Positions 36,800 through 47,302 of a DNA stretch of 64,000 nucleotides are shown in pieces. The notes under the pieces were generated by a model that was not told the origin of the DNA, made no database searches, and saw nothing but the letters and a program-made list of their open reading frames with translations. A program made the translations under genes and the position numbers. The DNA comes from Jejuia algarum (GTDB lineage Bacteria > Bacteroidota > Bacteroidia > Flavobacteriales > Flavobacteriaceae), in contig CANMAQ010000007.1 of the NCBI GenBank assembly GCA_947495775.1, positions 150,575-214,574 of the forward strand, in the 5' to 3' direction. Numbering within the stretch: position 1 is the stretch's first letter; every line of letters begins with the position of its first letter.

Positions 36800-38119
36800 A
36801 TGGAACATAATTTAGCAGTAGGCTTAGACATAGGAACCACAAAAATTGTGGCAATGATTGGACGTAAGAACGAGTACGATAAACTTGAGATTTTGGGTAT
36901 TGGTAAATCCAAAAGCTTAGGGGTACATCGTGGTGTTGTGAATAATATCACGCAAACCATTCAATCCATACAGCAAGCAATCCAAGAAGCGGAAACTACT
37001 GCCGAATTTAAGATTGAAGATGTTACCGTAGGTATTGCTGGGCAGCACATTCGCAGCTTGCAACATAGCGATTATATTACGAGATCAGATTCTGAAACGG
37101 TTATTGATGATGATGATATTGATAGGCTTATCAATCAAGTTCATAAATTGGTCATGCTTCCAGGAGAAGAAATTATACATGTATTGCCACAAGAATATAA
37201 AGTCGATGGACAAGCAGAAATAAAAGAACCTATAGGCATGTATGGAGGGCGTTTAGAAGCTAATTTTCATGTGGTTGTAGGACAGGTGTCTTCTATTCGT
37301 AATATAGGACGTTGTATAAAAAGTTCTGGATTAAACCTAGAAGGGATTACCTTAGAACCTCTGGCTTCTGCAAATGCAGTGTTAAGTCAAGAGGAGAAAG
37401 AAGCGGGGGTCGCCCTTATAGATATAGGAGGAGGAACGACCGATTTGGCCATTTTTAGAGATGGCATTATTCGCCATACCGCTGTGATTCCGTTTGGAGG
37501 TAATGTGATTACTGAAGATATTAAAGAAGGCTGTTCTATTATAGAAAAACAAGCCGAATTATTAAAGATAAAATTTGGCTCTGCATGGCCAGGTGAAAAT
37601 AAAGATAATGAAATTGTTTCCATTCCAGGATTAAGAGGACGGGAACCCAAAGAAATAACACTTAAGAATCTCTCAAGAATAATCCACGCTCGTGTTGTCG
37701 AGATTGTGGAACAAGTGTTTGCAGAAATTAAAAATTACGGTCACGAAGAACAAAAGAAAAAATTAATTGCAGGTATTGTTTTAACTGGAGGTGGAAGTCA
37801 GTTAAAACATTTAAAGCAATTGGTAGAGTACATTACAGGTATGGATACCCGAATTGGATATCCTAATGAACACCTCGCAGGCGATAGTGATAGTGATATC
37901 ACAAGCCCTTTGTATGCCACCGCAGTAGGACTTGTTTTAGATGGATTAAAGCGTAATATGCGCAAAAAAGTAGAACAAGAAGAACAAGAGGTTTACGAAG
38001 AGCAAATTAAAGAAGAGTTTGTAGACGAAGAGGTTATTGAAAAACCAGTAAAAGAACGCAGATCGTTTTTAGACAAATTAACTGAGCGTGTCAAAGATTT
38101 TCTAGACAACGCAGAGTAG
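36800..38119 (+). CDS. ftsA: Divisome actin-like protein FtsA
   Basis: 439 aa. AVGLDIGTTKIVAMIG is the phosphate-1 loop, IDIGGGTTDLAIF the phosphate-2 loop and VLTGGGSQLKHL the adenosine motif. The C-terminal helix SFLDKLTERVKDFLD is amphipathic, the usual membrane-binding tail, after an acidic linker rich in Glu. It tethers FtsZ to the membrane. Confidence 0.97.
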   Translation: MEHNLAVGLDIGTTKIVAMIGRKNEYDKLEILGIGKSKSLGVHRGVVNNITQTIQSIQQAIQEAETTAEFKIEDVTVGIAGQHIRSLQHSDYITRSDSETVIDDDDIDRLINQVHKLVMLPGEEIIHVLPQEYKVDGQAEIKEPIGMYGGRLEANFHVVVGQVSSIRNIGRCIKSSGLNLEGITLEPLASANAVLSQEEKEAGVALIDIGGGTTDLAIFRDGIIRHTAVIPFGGNVITEDIKEGCSIIEKQAELLKIKFGSAWPGENKDNEIVSIPGLRGREPKEITLKNLSRIIHARVVEIVEQVFAEIKNYGHEEQKKKLIAGIVLTGGGSQLKHLKQLVEYITGMDTRIGYPNEHLAGDSDSDITSPLYATAVGLVLDGLKRNMRKKVEQEEQEVYEEQIKEEFVDEEVIEKPVKERRSFLDKLTERVKDFLDNAE

Positions 38120-38174
38120 AAGAAATTAGCTATTAATTAAGAGTAAGATTAAGAATCTGAGTAAAAAAGAATTT

Positions 38175-40160
38175 ATGAGCAGCAAAAACGAATTCGAAAG
38201 CATCGCGTTTGATTTACCTAAAAATCAATCGAATGTCATTAAAGTGATTGGTGTTGGTGGTGGTGGTAGCAATGCTATAAACCACATGTTTCAACAAGGT
38301 ATTAAGGGGGTCGATTTTTACGTATGTAACACAGATGCGCAAGCATTACAAAATAGTAGTGTACCCAATAAAATACAATTAGGGGTAAACTTAACAGAGG
38401 GACTAGGTGCTGGTGCTAATCCAGAAGTAGGAGAGCAGTCTGCTGTAGAGAGTTTTGAAGATATCTCTCAAATGCTGGCAACCAATACTAAAATGGTGTT
38501 TATTACTGCGGGCATGGGCGGTGGTACAGGAACAGGAGCTGCGCCTATTATAGCTAAAATGGCGAAAGAGAAAGACATTCTTACAGTAGGTATTGTAACA
38601 ATGCCCTTTCAGTTTGAAGGTAAGATGCGTTTAGAACAATCTCAAAAAGGAATAGAACGCCTTAGAGATGTGGTAGACTCTCTTATTGTTATTAATAATA
38701 ATAAACTGCGTGAAGTTTATGGTAACCTTGGTTTTAAAGCAGGGTTCTCTAAAGCCGACGAAGTTTTATCTACAGCTGCAAGAGGTATTGCAGAAGTAAT
38801 AACGCACCATTATACACAAAATATAGATTTACGTGATGCTAAAACAGTATTGAGTAATAGTGGTACCGCTATTATGGGATCTGCATTAGCTGCGGGTCAA
38901 AATAGAGCTCAAGACGCTATTCGTAAAGCGTTAGATTCGCCACTTTTAAATGATAATAAAATAACTGGAGCTAAAAATGTATTGCTGCTTATAGTTTCAG
39001 GAGTTCAAGAAATTACCATTGATGAGATAGGAGAGATTAACGATCATATTCAAAATGAAGCAGGTCATGGTGCTAACATTATTATGGGTGTTGGCGAAGA
39101 TGAAACTTTAGAAGAGTCTATTTCTGTTACCATTATAGCTACAGGATTTAATATAGAACAGCAAGACGAAATCTCTAATACTGAAACTAAAAAGGTTGTA
39201 CACGCGTTAGAAGAAGAGACAGAGGTAAAAGATAAAGAGCCCGTAATTATCGTGCCTAAAATAGAGGTTGAAACCAAACAACCAGACCCTATAGTTAGAC
39301 ACACACTAGACCTTGAAGAAGTAGAAGAAGAGGTAACTTCGGCAGAGAAAGTTGTTATTGAAAAAGTGCAACCTACAGAAATGCCAAAAGCACATCATTT
39401 GGTAAAGACGACAAAGGCCATTCGTGATATAGATGTTGTGTATGAGGTATTTGCAGATAAGGAGGAAGAAGAAGATACGGCATTAGATACAGAGGATTTT
39501 GTTATTAAGCCAGTCGCGACTATGGAAGTTGTAAAGCCAGAGGCAACTCCCATTGAAGAAGAACAACAAATTACATTAACTTTTGACCTGCCTTTAACGC
39601 CAGAAAAAGAAGAAGAGCCAGAATTTACAGCCAATACCGTAACTTATAACTTAGATGAAGACCACATAAAGGATATTCCTGTTAATGATTATGTAGAGCT
39701 CGTTACGGTTACAGAAACCAAAGAAGATGGCGGAGACGTGCGCTATACTTTAGACGATTATGCAGAGGAAGAGCCTGCAAATCCTGCGAAAGCAAAAGCA
39801 ACTGAAGTTGTAGAAGAAGTAGAAGAGGAGCTTGTTTTTGAACGTAAAGTTGTAACAGAAGAAGCTTTAGATACAGATGCAGAAGATAACGCAGAACCTA
39901 CAGAAATGCCTATTTCAGAGATCTTGAAGGCACGTACGGCAGAGCGTAGACGTAAGATGAAAGACTTTAATTATAAATTCAATACATCTAAAATAGACGA
40001 TATCGAAAAGGTACCAGCTTACAAACGCCAAGGAGTGAATTTAGAGGATGCCAAACATTCATCTGATACCGATTTGTCGCGAACGAGCATAGGAACAGAT
40101 GAGAACGACGATATACAAATGCGAACCAATAATTCATTTTTACATGATAATGTAGATTAG
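38175..40160 (+). CDS. ftsZ: Cell division GTPase FtsZ with long acidic tail
   Basis: 661 aa; most FtsZ proteins are nearer 400. The tubulin signature GMGGGTGTG starts at residue 113 and the GTPase core ends near 320. Then comes a linker of nearly 300 residues rich in Glu, Val and Thr. A short segment at 613-618 (VPAYKR) resembles the C-terminal peptide that binds FtsA, but it lies about 43 residues before the end. The final stretch is Asp/Ser rich. FtsZ forms the division ring. It is followed by a terminator, closing the dcw cluster. Confidence 0.98.
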   Translation: MSSKNEFESIAFDLPKNQSNVIKVIGVGGGGSNAINHMFQQGIKGVDFYVCNTDAQALQNSSVPNKIQLGVNLTEGLGAGANPEVGEQSAVESFEDISQMLATNTKMVFITAGMGGGTGTGAAPIIAKMAKEKDILTVGIVTMPFQFEGKMRLEQSQKGIERLRDVVDSLIVINNNKLREVYGNLGFKAGFSKADEVLSTAARGIAEVITHHYTQNIDLRDAKTVLSNSGTAIMGSALAAGQNRAQDAIRKALDSPLLNDNKITGAKNVLLLIVSGVQEITIDEIGEINDHIQNEAGHGANIIMGVGEDETLEESISVTIIATGFNIEQQDEISNTETKKVVHALEEETEVKDKEPVIIVPKIEVETKQPDPIVRHTLDLEEVEEEVTSAEKVVIEKVQPTEMPKAHHLVKTTKAIRDIDVVYEVFADKEEEEDTALDTEDFVIKPVATMEVVKPEATPIEEEQQITLTFDLPLTPEKEEEPEFTANTVTYNLDEDHIKDIPVNDYVELVTVTETKEDGGDVRYTLDDYAEEEPANPAKAKATEVVEEVEEELVFERKVVTEEALDTDAEDNAEPTEMPISEILKARTAERRRKMKDFNYKFNTSKIDDIEKVPAYKRQGVNLEDAKHSSDTDLSRTSIGTDENDDIQMRTNNSFLHDNVD

Positions 40161-40186
40161 AATACCACAGCGTAATTGTGTTAAAA

Positions 40187-40220
40187 AACCGAAATATACT
40201 AAGTATGTTTCGGTTTTTTT
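40187..40220 (+). terminator. Intrinsic terminator after ftsZ
   Basis: AACCGAAATAT pairs with ATGTTTCGGTT (one G-T wobble), ahead of a run of seven T. It starts about 27 bases after the ftsZ stop. Confidence 0.85.
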
Positions 40221-40544
40221 GTTTTAGAACAATTCGATAATTAAAAATCTATTTAACGGGGTTTGTATAGCTTAAAAAGCCGCTAATACGCGGAGGAGAT
40301 TCCATAGTCTCTTTACGGGAAAAGCGTATAAGAACCACTAACTATTTGTAGGTTAAATACTTCAAAAAATGTTAATATTAAAAAAATGAGATGTTATATG
40401 TTAATTTATGTGTAGTATTGTAGTCTCAAATTTAGATGAATATACCCTAATTATACAAGAAGTCCCTCATTTTTAGTAATTAGAGCTTATAGATATAATG
40501 TTTTGTTTGTAGTCCCCAACTGCAAATAAGCATTCTTAAAGCCT
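40221..40544 (+). other. 324-bp region upstream of the giant-protein island
   Basis: No ORF of note and no exact TAnnTTTG element. The hexamer AGTCTC/AGTCCC recurs at about 40306, 40422, 40461 and 40511, all on the same strand. Whether these have a role is unclear. This region should contain the promoter for the island. Confidence 0.35.
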
Positions 40545-43500
40545 ATGACAAAAAAAATAAACCTACTGTTCGTACAGCTGTGCGTATTTATGTGTATAAC
40601 ACATACGGCATTTGCTAAAACTTCTTTTATAGCTGCAAATCATTATACAGCAGCATTAATAAACGTTAGCCCAAAAGATAGTACTACTGTAAAAGTACCT
40701 AAGGTAGCAACCTCCAATTTAGCTGTAAAAGCATTTCGTGATTTTGAAAGTTTAAAGACTTATGATGAATTGCCTAAGCGCCTACAAAAAGCATCTCTCA
40801 AAGCAGTAGAAGAAGGTTTTAAGTTTAAAACTGAAGATTCTCTTGTAAACAAAGAATGGTTACAAAAGGCAAATAATACGTTTGCGACCATTGATGAAAC
40901 GTTGAATTATGTTGACGAGTTGTCTGAAGATGTATTGGCAGAATTACCTGTAGCCATTCGACCAAAAAAAATTAATAATGTAACGTATACTGTAGGGGTT
41001 GCTAAAGCAGTGTTTAAGCCTGCTTATACAGAACTCACGTTATTTTTAAAAATAGATACCTCGAAAGGAACACTTATTTTAGGTGCTAAAGATGTAAAAT
41101 TATCACATGAAGGCGGCATCGTAGGAGAAGCAAAACTAAGTTTAATATCTCAGTTTACTTTGAATTTTGATAAAGGAAAAGTTATTGCAACCTTAAAAGG
41201 AAGTTTTGAAAACCCTGAAACCTATGCACTGATAGACTGCCGTGGGTTTAAAGAATTGGGTATTAGTGCAGATATATTATTTTCCCAAGGACTTATTCAT
41301 CCTGTAGATGCTCAAGGTAAGGCTATTGGAGGGTATGTGTCTTCTAGTTTTAAAACCGTGGTAAGCGATTGGAATGATATTGTGGTTAATATATCTTTAC
41401 CAGAATTTGGAGTTAAAGGCTTAAAAGGCACCACATTTCGACTCAATACAGCTGTATTAGATTTTAGTGACCTGCGTAATGATAGTGCTTTGCCTTCTGC
41501 ATACCTTTCAAAATATTACAGCGAACAGCCAGAATTATGGCGCGGGGTATACATTAAGACCTTAGAGGTGATTTTGCCTCGAGAGTTTAAAAAGAAAAAT
41601 CAAGACCAACGTATTACATTTGGAGCCTCAAATCTTATTATAGATTCACAAGGTATTACAGGACAATTTTATGCGGAGAACCTCATATCTATAGATGAAG
41701 GCTCTGCTTCGAAATGGCAATTTTCTTTAGACCGATTTTCGGTAGATATAGAAACTAGTACTTTGAAATCTGCAGAATTTAATGGCGAAGTCATTCTTCC
41801 TGTAGCAGATAAGGACCGTTTAAGATACGATGCTTTAATTCTTCCAGACGATTATACACTACGCGTTAGACCAACAGATAAATTGGATTTTAATGTTTGG
41901 AAAGCAAAAGTAGTATTACAGAAAGAATCCTATATCGAATTAAAAGTGAAAAATGGTAATTTTTTGCCCAAGGCGAATTTGCATGGAGAGCTTACGATGG
42001 CCTCAAATTTGGATAAAGCAGATGGGGTTAAAAACGAACAAAGTACTGATGCAAACGGTAAGAAAACTGTAGATTTTAAAGGAGTTTCGTTTCAGAACTT
42101 ACTATTACAAACAGAAGCGCCTAAATTTTCGGTAGATTACTTTGGATATAAAAATAATAATGCGCTAGCTAACTTTCCAGTCACAATAAATGAGATCGGT
42201 ATAAGCACTCCTGGAGGTGGTGATCGCGTAGAACTTGTGTTTGATTTTAATATTAATCTAACCTCAGAAGACGATGGCGCTAATGGCGGAGGAGCAAAAT
42301 TAGTTTTTGGAGCGCAACTTGAAGATGATAATGGGAACGACCGTTGGAAATTTAAAGGCGTAGACTTAGAACGTATTTCTATAGCTATGGATATTGCTGC
42401 CGCGCAGTTAACAGGCAGTATTTTTATTTTCGAAGATGACCCAACTTATGGGACTGGTTTTGCAGGAGCAGTGTCTGCTATATTTAAAACAGGTGCCAAA
42501 TTTGAAGTACAAGCTAAAGCACTTTTTGGTAGAAAAGAACGATTTAGATATTGGTTTGCCGATGGGCAATTGGTGTTACCAGTAGGTGTGCCTATCTTTC
42601 CTGGTTTTGCCATGAATACCTTTGGAGGCGGTATGTACAACCGCATGAAAATGGCGGGAGTCTCAAACAATCGCGACGCTGCTTTAGATTTAATTGGGGC
42701 TTCCAGTTCTGGGGTGATCTACGAACCAGATAACACCGCGCGCATGGGAATGAAAGCAATGGTAGGTATTGCGACACAAAATTCAGAAGACCTCTTTCAT
42801 GCGACTGTAGAATTTGGGATGACCTTTAACCGAAGAGGAGGACTTAATGATGTGTATTTTAAAGGAAGAGGAGAGCTTATTTCTGCACTCCCTGGTAATT
42901 TTTCTGAAGCAGTACTTGGAGAATTAAGTAATGTTGTAAATGGTACAGGTGTTAATTTTCCAGCAAACGCGCCTTCGGGATCGATGGCAGCCGATGTTTT
43001 TATAGGTTACGATTTTACGAATGATATTTTTCAAGCAACATCAGAACTTTACATCAATTTTGGTGTGCTAAAAGGTGTAGGCGCAGGAGGTAGAGCAGGG
43101 TGGTTAGATTTTTATGTGTCTCCCGAAGAATGGCACATATTAATAGGAACTCCTAATGATCCTGTAGGAGTAGCTCTTAATTTGGGAATTCTTAAAATAA
43201 AAACAAACTCTTATTTTATGACGGGAGATGATCTGCCGTCTATGGCTCCACCACCAGCGATATTAGGAAGTCTTCTAGATATAGATGTTTCAGAGTTAGA
43301 TAGTAATAGAGATTTGGCATTACTAAAGTCTGGGCGCGGCTTTGCATTTGGGTGTCGTGTAGAGGTATCGACAGGCGATTTAAAATTTTTAATTTTTTAT
43401 GCCCGTTTTGATGCTGGTATAGGTTTCGATGTTATGATTAAAGATTATGGCGATGCGCATTGTAAAGGGTCTTCAGAACAAATAGGATTGAATGGCTGGT

Positions 43501-45203
43501 ATGCAAGTGGACAAGCATATGCGTATTTACAAGGAGAGCTAGGAGTACAATTTAAGCTTTTCGGGAAAAGGCGGAAAATTCCATTTAAAAAAGGTGGTAT
43601 GGCCGTATTGTTACAAGCACGATTGCCTAATCCATCATGGTTTAGAGGGTATATGACAGGGAATTACAGCTGTCTTGGAGGTCTCATAAAAGGGAAGTTT
43701 AGATTTAAGGTCGAGTTAGGGAACAAGTGCGAGATTGTAGGAGGGAGTCCAATAGATGGTATCGTTGTTATAGGAGATATGACACCTAAAGCAGAGACTA
43801 AAGCTGTAGACGTATTTGCGGCACCACAGGTGGTCTTTAATATGCAATTAAACAAAGTGTTTGAAATTCCTGATGATACTGGAGATCGAAAATATAAAAT
43901 CATACTGGACAAATTTGAAGTGACAAATGGTACTGAAAAGATAGCGGGAACTGTAAAATGGAATAGTACTAATGATGTAGCAGCATTTTACTCGCAAGAA
44001 ATACTACCGCCAAATACAAAGCTAAAATTTTATGTGCAATTACATTTCGAGACATTTATTAATGGTAGTTGGGAAGCAATAAAAGACGATGGGAAAATAA
44101 GTTTAGAAACCAAGGAAGTGGTGTTTACAACAGGAGAAGCTCCTACCGATATCCCAGTAAATAATATAGAATACATGTATCCTGTTTTAAATCAACAAAA
44201 TTTCTATAGAGAACAATACAATAAAGGGTATGTGAAATTGAAAAGAGGACAGAATTATTTATTTGAAGATGCTACAGATTGGAATAAAACTATACGATTC
44301 ACCTCAGAAACAGGAACTATTATTGAAAAAACGTTTGTGTATAATGTAGGACAAAAGCAACTGGTGTTTGATATACCAGATAATTTTGAAGGTATAACTA
44401 ACTATGCAAGTACTGTAAATTTGATACCAAAAAGTACTAGCGTAGATTCTAATGTGACTCAAACGACAAGCACAACACGTCTTGGGAATTCAGATGAAAA
44501 TACATTAACCATAACACAAAAAAAGGCAACCGAAACAAAGACAGCCGAAAATGAGCGTAAATTATTAGAGTTCGCATTTAGAACTAGTGCATTCAAAACT
44601 TTCCAGAAGAAAATGAAAGCGATGAAAGAGAGTGATGTGTTGTACAGGCGTGTCACCTTTCCTTATGGTTTAACATTAGTGTCGAAAATAGAATATCAAG
44701 AAGCCTTCGACTTGGTAGAGTTAAAAGGGAATGCACAGACCAATAGTGTACCATTAGTACGTGCAACAGCTGTTTTAGATGATAGTTATTTTACAAATAT
44801 CATAAAACCACTATTATATCAAAATTACCCTTTAAATGGAAGCATTACAGTAACGCGTAGTACAGACGAAGTTGGTGTGCCTCCAATAGAAGCTGTACAA
44901 CCCATTTCCTGGTATTTAACCTATCTTGAAAATGGGCACACTGCAGATATTAATGAGTATAACCCCTACAGGTATAACTTGACAGACTATTACCATAAAG
45001 ATTATGAGGATCTACGGTATCAATTGATCAATTCAGGTAGTTATGTAAATGTTGGTGGAGCACTAGTTACAGAACCTTTCCCATACATGCGCAAAGGCAA
45101 ATATAAAACAGAATTAAAGTACGTATTGCCAGGGCAAACAGATGCAAATACAACACATGGCTATAGGTATACCAACCCTTTAAATGATAATAATGAAGAT
45201 TAA
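40545..45203 (+). CDS. Giant exported beta-rich protein, unknown (1552 aa)
   Basis: A signal peptide (about 1-25, ending THTAFAK) precedes a long mature chain of alternating polar and hydrophobic residues, as in beta-helix or beta-sheet surface proteins. I recognise no family. Distinctive points: glycine-rich stretches at about 560-830, a cysteine-bearing segment near 920-1045 (AFGCRVEV, DAHCKGSS, YSCLGG, GNKCEI), and no T9SS sorting domain at the C-terminus. The end is a hydrophilic domain with Tyr-rich strands. It overlaps the next gene by 20 bases, so translation of the island genes is coupled. It may be a scaffold or passenger of the surface apparatus; that is inference. Confidence 0.85.
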   Translation: MTKKINLLFVQLCVFMCITHTAFAKTSFIAANHYTAALINVSPKDSTTVKVPKVATSNLAVKAFRDFESLKTYDELPKRLQKASLKAVEEGFKFKTEDSLVNKEWLQKANNTFATIDETLNYVDELSEDVLAELPVAIRPKKINNVTYTVGVAKAVFKPAYTELTLFLKIDTSKGTLILGAKDVKLSHEGGIVGEAKLSLISQFTLNFDKGKVIATLKGSFENPETYALIDCRGFKELGISADILFSQGLIHPVDAQGKAIGGYVSSSFKTVVSDWNDIVVNISLPEFGVKGLKGTTFRLNTAVLDFSDLRNDSALPSAYLSKYYSEQPELWRGVYIKTLEVILPREFKKKNQDQRITFGASNLIIDSQGITGQFYAENLISIDEGSASKWQFSLDRFSVDIETSTLKSAEFNGEVILPVADKDRLRYDALILPDDYTLRVRPTDKLDFNVWKAKVVLQKESYIELKVKNGNFLPKANLHGELTMASNLDKADGVKNEQSTDANGKKTVDFKGVSFQNLLLQTEAPKFSVDYFGYKNNNALANFPVTINEIGISTPGGGDRVELVFDFNINLTSEDDGANGGGAKLVFGAQLEDDNGNDRWKFKGVDLERISIAMDIAAAQLTGSIFIFEDDPTYGTGFAGAVSAIFKTGAKFEVQAKALFGRKERFRYWFADGQLVLPVGVPIFPGFAMNTFGGGMYNRMKMAGVSNNRDAALDLIGASSSGVIYEPDNTARMGMKAMVGIATQNSEDLFHATVEFGMTFNRRGGLNDVYFKGRGELISALPGNFSEAVLGELSNVVNGTGVNFPANAPSGSMAADVFIGYDFTNDIFQATSELYINFGVLKGVGAGGRAGWLDFYVSPEEWHILIGTPNDPVGVALNLGILKIKTNSYFMTGDDLPSMAPPPAILGSLLDIDVSELDSNRDLALLKSGRGFAFGCRVEVSTGDLKFLIFYARFDAGIGFDVMIKDYGDAHCKGSSEQIGLNGWYASGQAYAYLQGELGVQFKLFGKRRKIPFKKGGMAVLLQARLPNPSWFRGYMTGNYSCLGGLIKGKFRFKVELGNKCEIVGGSPIDGIVVIGDMTPKAETKAVDVFAAPQVVFNMQLNKVFEIPDDTGDRKYKIILDKFEVTNGTEKIAGTVKWNSTNDVAAFYSQEILPPNTKLKFYVQLHFETFINGSWEAIKDDGKISLETKEVVFTTGEAPTDIPVNNIEYMYPVLNQQNFYREQYNKGYVKLKRGQNYLFEDATDWNKTIRFTSETGTIIEKTFVYNVGQKQLVFDIPDNFEGITNYASTVNLIPKSTSVDSNVTQTTSTTRLGNSDENTLTITQKKATETKTAENERKLLEFAFRTSAFKTFQKKMKAMKESDVLYRRVTFPYGLTLVSKIEYQEAFDLVELKGNAQTNSVPLVRATAVLDDSYFTNIIKPLLYQNYPLNGSITVTRSTDEVGVPPIEAVQPISWYLTYLENGHTADINEYNPYRYNLTDYYHKDYEDLRYQLINSGSYVNVGGALVTEPFPYMRKGKYKTELKYVLPGQTDANTTHGYRYTNPLNDNNED

Positions 45204-47292
45204 GTTTTATATAATTTTTTGCGTGCTAGTTTTAAGTAGCTGTTTCAGTATGATAAGTTGGGCACAACCTATATTAAATGCTCAAGAACCAGAAGTAAAG
45301 GTTTTGGCCAGAGTCGTAGAAGGTAAAGCTATTAAATTACGCTGGGGGGTTACCACGCCATTGGCATGGAAATACGCCAATGATTACGGTTTTGTTATAA
45401 AACGAAAAACCATTGTAAAGAATGGAGCAATTGTAAAAGCATCAGAATTTAAAGTTTTAACGGCGCAGCCTATTTTACCAAAACCCTTAACAGATTGGGA
45501 GCAATTTACGGCAACTAGCGCTAACGCAGCTGTAGCGGCACAAGCACTGTTTGGAGAAGGGTTTCAGGTCGATATGGAAGATGGGGGTAATGGCATTTTA
45601 AGTATAGTAAATCAATCTAAGGCCTTAGAGCAACGTTTTTCATTCGCAATGTCTGCAGCAGATCAAGAGTATAGGGTTGCTGAGTTTTCAGGATTAGCGT
45701 ATACAGATACTACTGTTGTTCCTGGTGAACAATACTTGTATCGTATTTATACAGCAATACCAGAAACACGTTTAAACGTAAAATACGGTGGTGTGTTTAC
45801 AGGGTTACAGGATTTTCAGCCCTTACCAACACCCTTAGATTTTGTTGGTGTTTTTAATGACCACAGTGTGATGTTGAGTTGGAATTATACATTGCAGAAA
45901 CAGATTTATAATAATTTTATCATTGAACGCTCAGAAGATAACGGGAATAATTTTATAGCCTTACAAGATATTGCAATAGCCAACTTTAGCGAACGGGATA
46001 AAAAACCATCAGACCGTATGTTTTACGTGGATAGTTTGCCTCAAAATAACTATGAATACCAGTATAGGATAAAAGGAGTTTCTCCTTTTGGGGAAATAGG
46101 GCCAGCATCAAATACGATTAAAGGAACAGGTAGACAGGCATTAACCAGTAATCCTGCCATAACCTCTGCGGTACTGTCTCAAGAGGGGGGGCAAGTCGAA
46201 TTGTTTTGGGAATTCCCAGAAGAAGGTTTGTCCACCATACACCATTTTAAAATACAGAAATCAAATACTGTTAAAGGCACGTACGTAACTGTTATGGATG
46301 CAATAGACAAAAACAAACGCAGTATAGTGCTTCGTAATTTAGATGGGATCAATTATTTTAAAGTTACAGCTGTGGGGTTTCAAGGTGAAGAACGCATCTC
46401 TTTCCCTAAAATGGTACAGTTAAGTGATAGTACACCTCCAGAGGTACCACAAGCACTTACAGGCACAGTAGACTCTACAGGTGTCGTTAGGTTACAGTGG
46501 AAAAACAATGTGGAAGCTGATTTTCTGGGGTACCGCGTGTTTCGAGCTAATTTAGAACAGGAAGAATTTACACAAATTACATTCGAACCTATAGTAGCGC
46601 CAGTATTTATAGATACAATTAAAATTGCGAATCTTAATCGGAAAGTCTACTACAAAGTAAAAGCTTATGATAAACGGTATAACCCTTCCGAATTTTCTGA
46701 AGTCTTAGAACTTAAAAAACCAGATGTTGTACCACCAACGCAACCCTTAGTACGTTTGTATAATGCAGGAGATAATGGCATTCTATTAGAGTGGATTACC
46801 AGTAGCAGTCAAGATGCTGTACAAACCATAATTTACAGAAAAGAACAAGGTACTAAAGACATGTGGCAGCTCGTAGCGCGTGTAGATATCCCAACGGCTG
46901 AATTTTTAGACACTACAGCAGCTCCAGATAAAACCTACTTGTATACTTTAATAACGATAGATACTTCTGGATTAGAGTCGCCTCCTATACGGCCTGTTGC
47001 CATTACAGCAGCAAAATTAAAAGCACAACCTATAGAGCGTTTTGTAGCTGTGGTGAATGCCGAAGCCCGTTTTATAACACTGCGGTGGCACACTAAACAA
47101 ACCATAGAAGAATATACGTTATTTAAAGCAGAAACAGGAAAACCTTTAAGCTCTTTTAAAACAGTAGAAGGAGACATCAAACAATTAAAAGATGTACAGC
47201 TCCAAATTAATACGAGCTATACCTATGGCATACAAGGATTATTGCCTAATGGCCTAAAAACACCGCTTAAAAAAATTGAAATTGAATACTAA
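45184..47292 (+). CDS. Exported fibronectin type III repeat protein (702 aa)
   Basis: The first ATG overlaps the previous gene by 20 bases; an ATG nine bases later (MKIKFYII) is an equally good start. The signal peptide ends near WAQ; an LSSC in it could also be a lipobox. After an N-terminal module (to about 215) there are at least four further fibronectin-III-like modules, marked by VMLSWNY, VELFWEF, VRLQWKN, ILLEWIT and ITLRWHT. This is an adhesion or spacer architecture. No enzymatic motif and no T9SS domain. Its close coupling to the giant genes on both sides suggests a complex. Confidence 0.86.
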   Translation: MIIMKIKFYIIFCVLVLSSCFSMISWAQPILNAQEPEVKVLARVVEGKAIKLRWGVTTPLAWKYANDYGFVIKRKTIVKNGAIVKASEFKVLTAQPILPKPLTDWEQFTATSANAAVAAQALFGEGFQVDMEDGGNGILSIVNQSKALEQRFSFAMSAADQEYRVAEFSGLAYTDTTVVPGEQYLYRIYTAIPETRLNVKYGGVFTGLQDFQPLPTPLDFVGVFNDHSVMLSWNYTLQKQIYNNFIIERSEDNGNNFIALQDIAIANFSERDKKPSDRMFYVDSLPQNNYEYQYRIKGVSPFGEIGPASNTIKGTGRQALTSNPAITSAVLSQEGGQVELFWEFPEEGLSTIHHFKIQKSNTVKGTYVTVMDAIDKNKRSIVLRNLDGINYFKVTAVGFQGEERISFPKMVQLSDSTPPEVPQALTGTVDSTGVVRLQWKNNVEADFLGYRVFRANLEQEEFTQITFEPIVAPVFIDTIKIANLNRKVYYKVKAYDKRYNPSEFSEVLELKKPDVVPPTQPLVRLYNAGDNGILLEWITSSSQDAVQTIIYRKEQGTKDMWQLVARVDIPTAEFLDTTAAPDKTYLYTLITIDTSGLESPPIRPVAITAAKLKAQPIERFVAVVNAEARFITLRWHTKQTIEEYTLFKAETGKPLSSFKTVEGDIKQLKDVQLQINTSYTYGIQGLLPNGLKTPLKKIEIEY

Positions 47293-47302
47293 GAAGAAAT
47301 CT

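Noticed and set aside
40545..45203. T9SS sorting domain in the 1552-aa protein
   Set aside because: The C-terminus lacks the YPNP-type opening and the final strand pattern; I see none.
47276..47302. TTG start for the SprB-repeat protein
   Set aside because: It would put nine residues before the signal peptide; the ATG at 47303 has a purine-rich stretch before it and a clean signal peptide.
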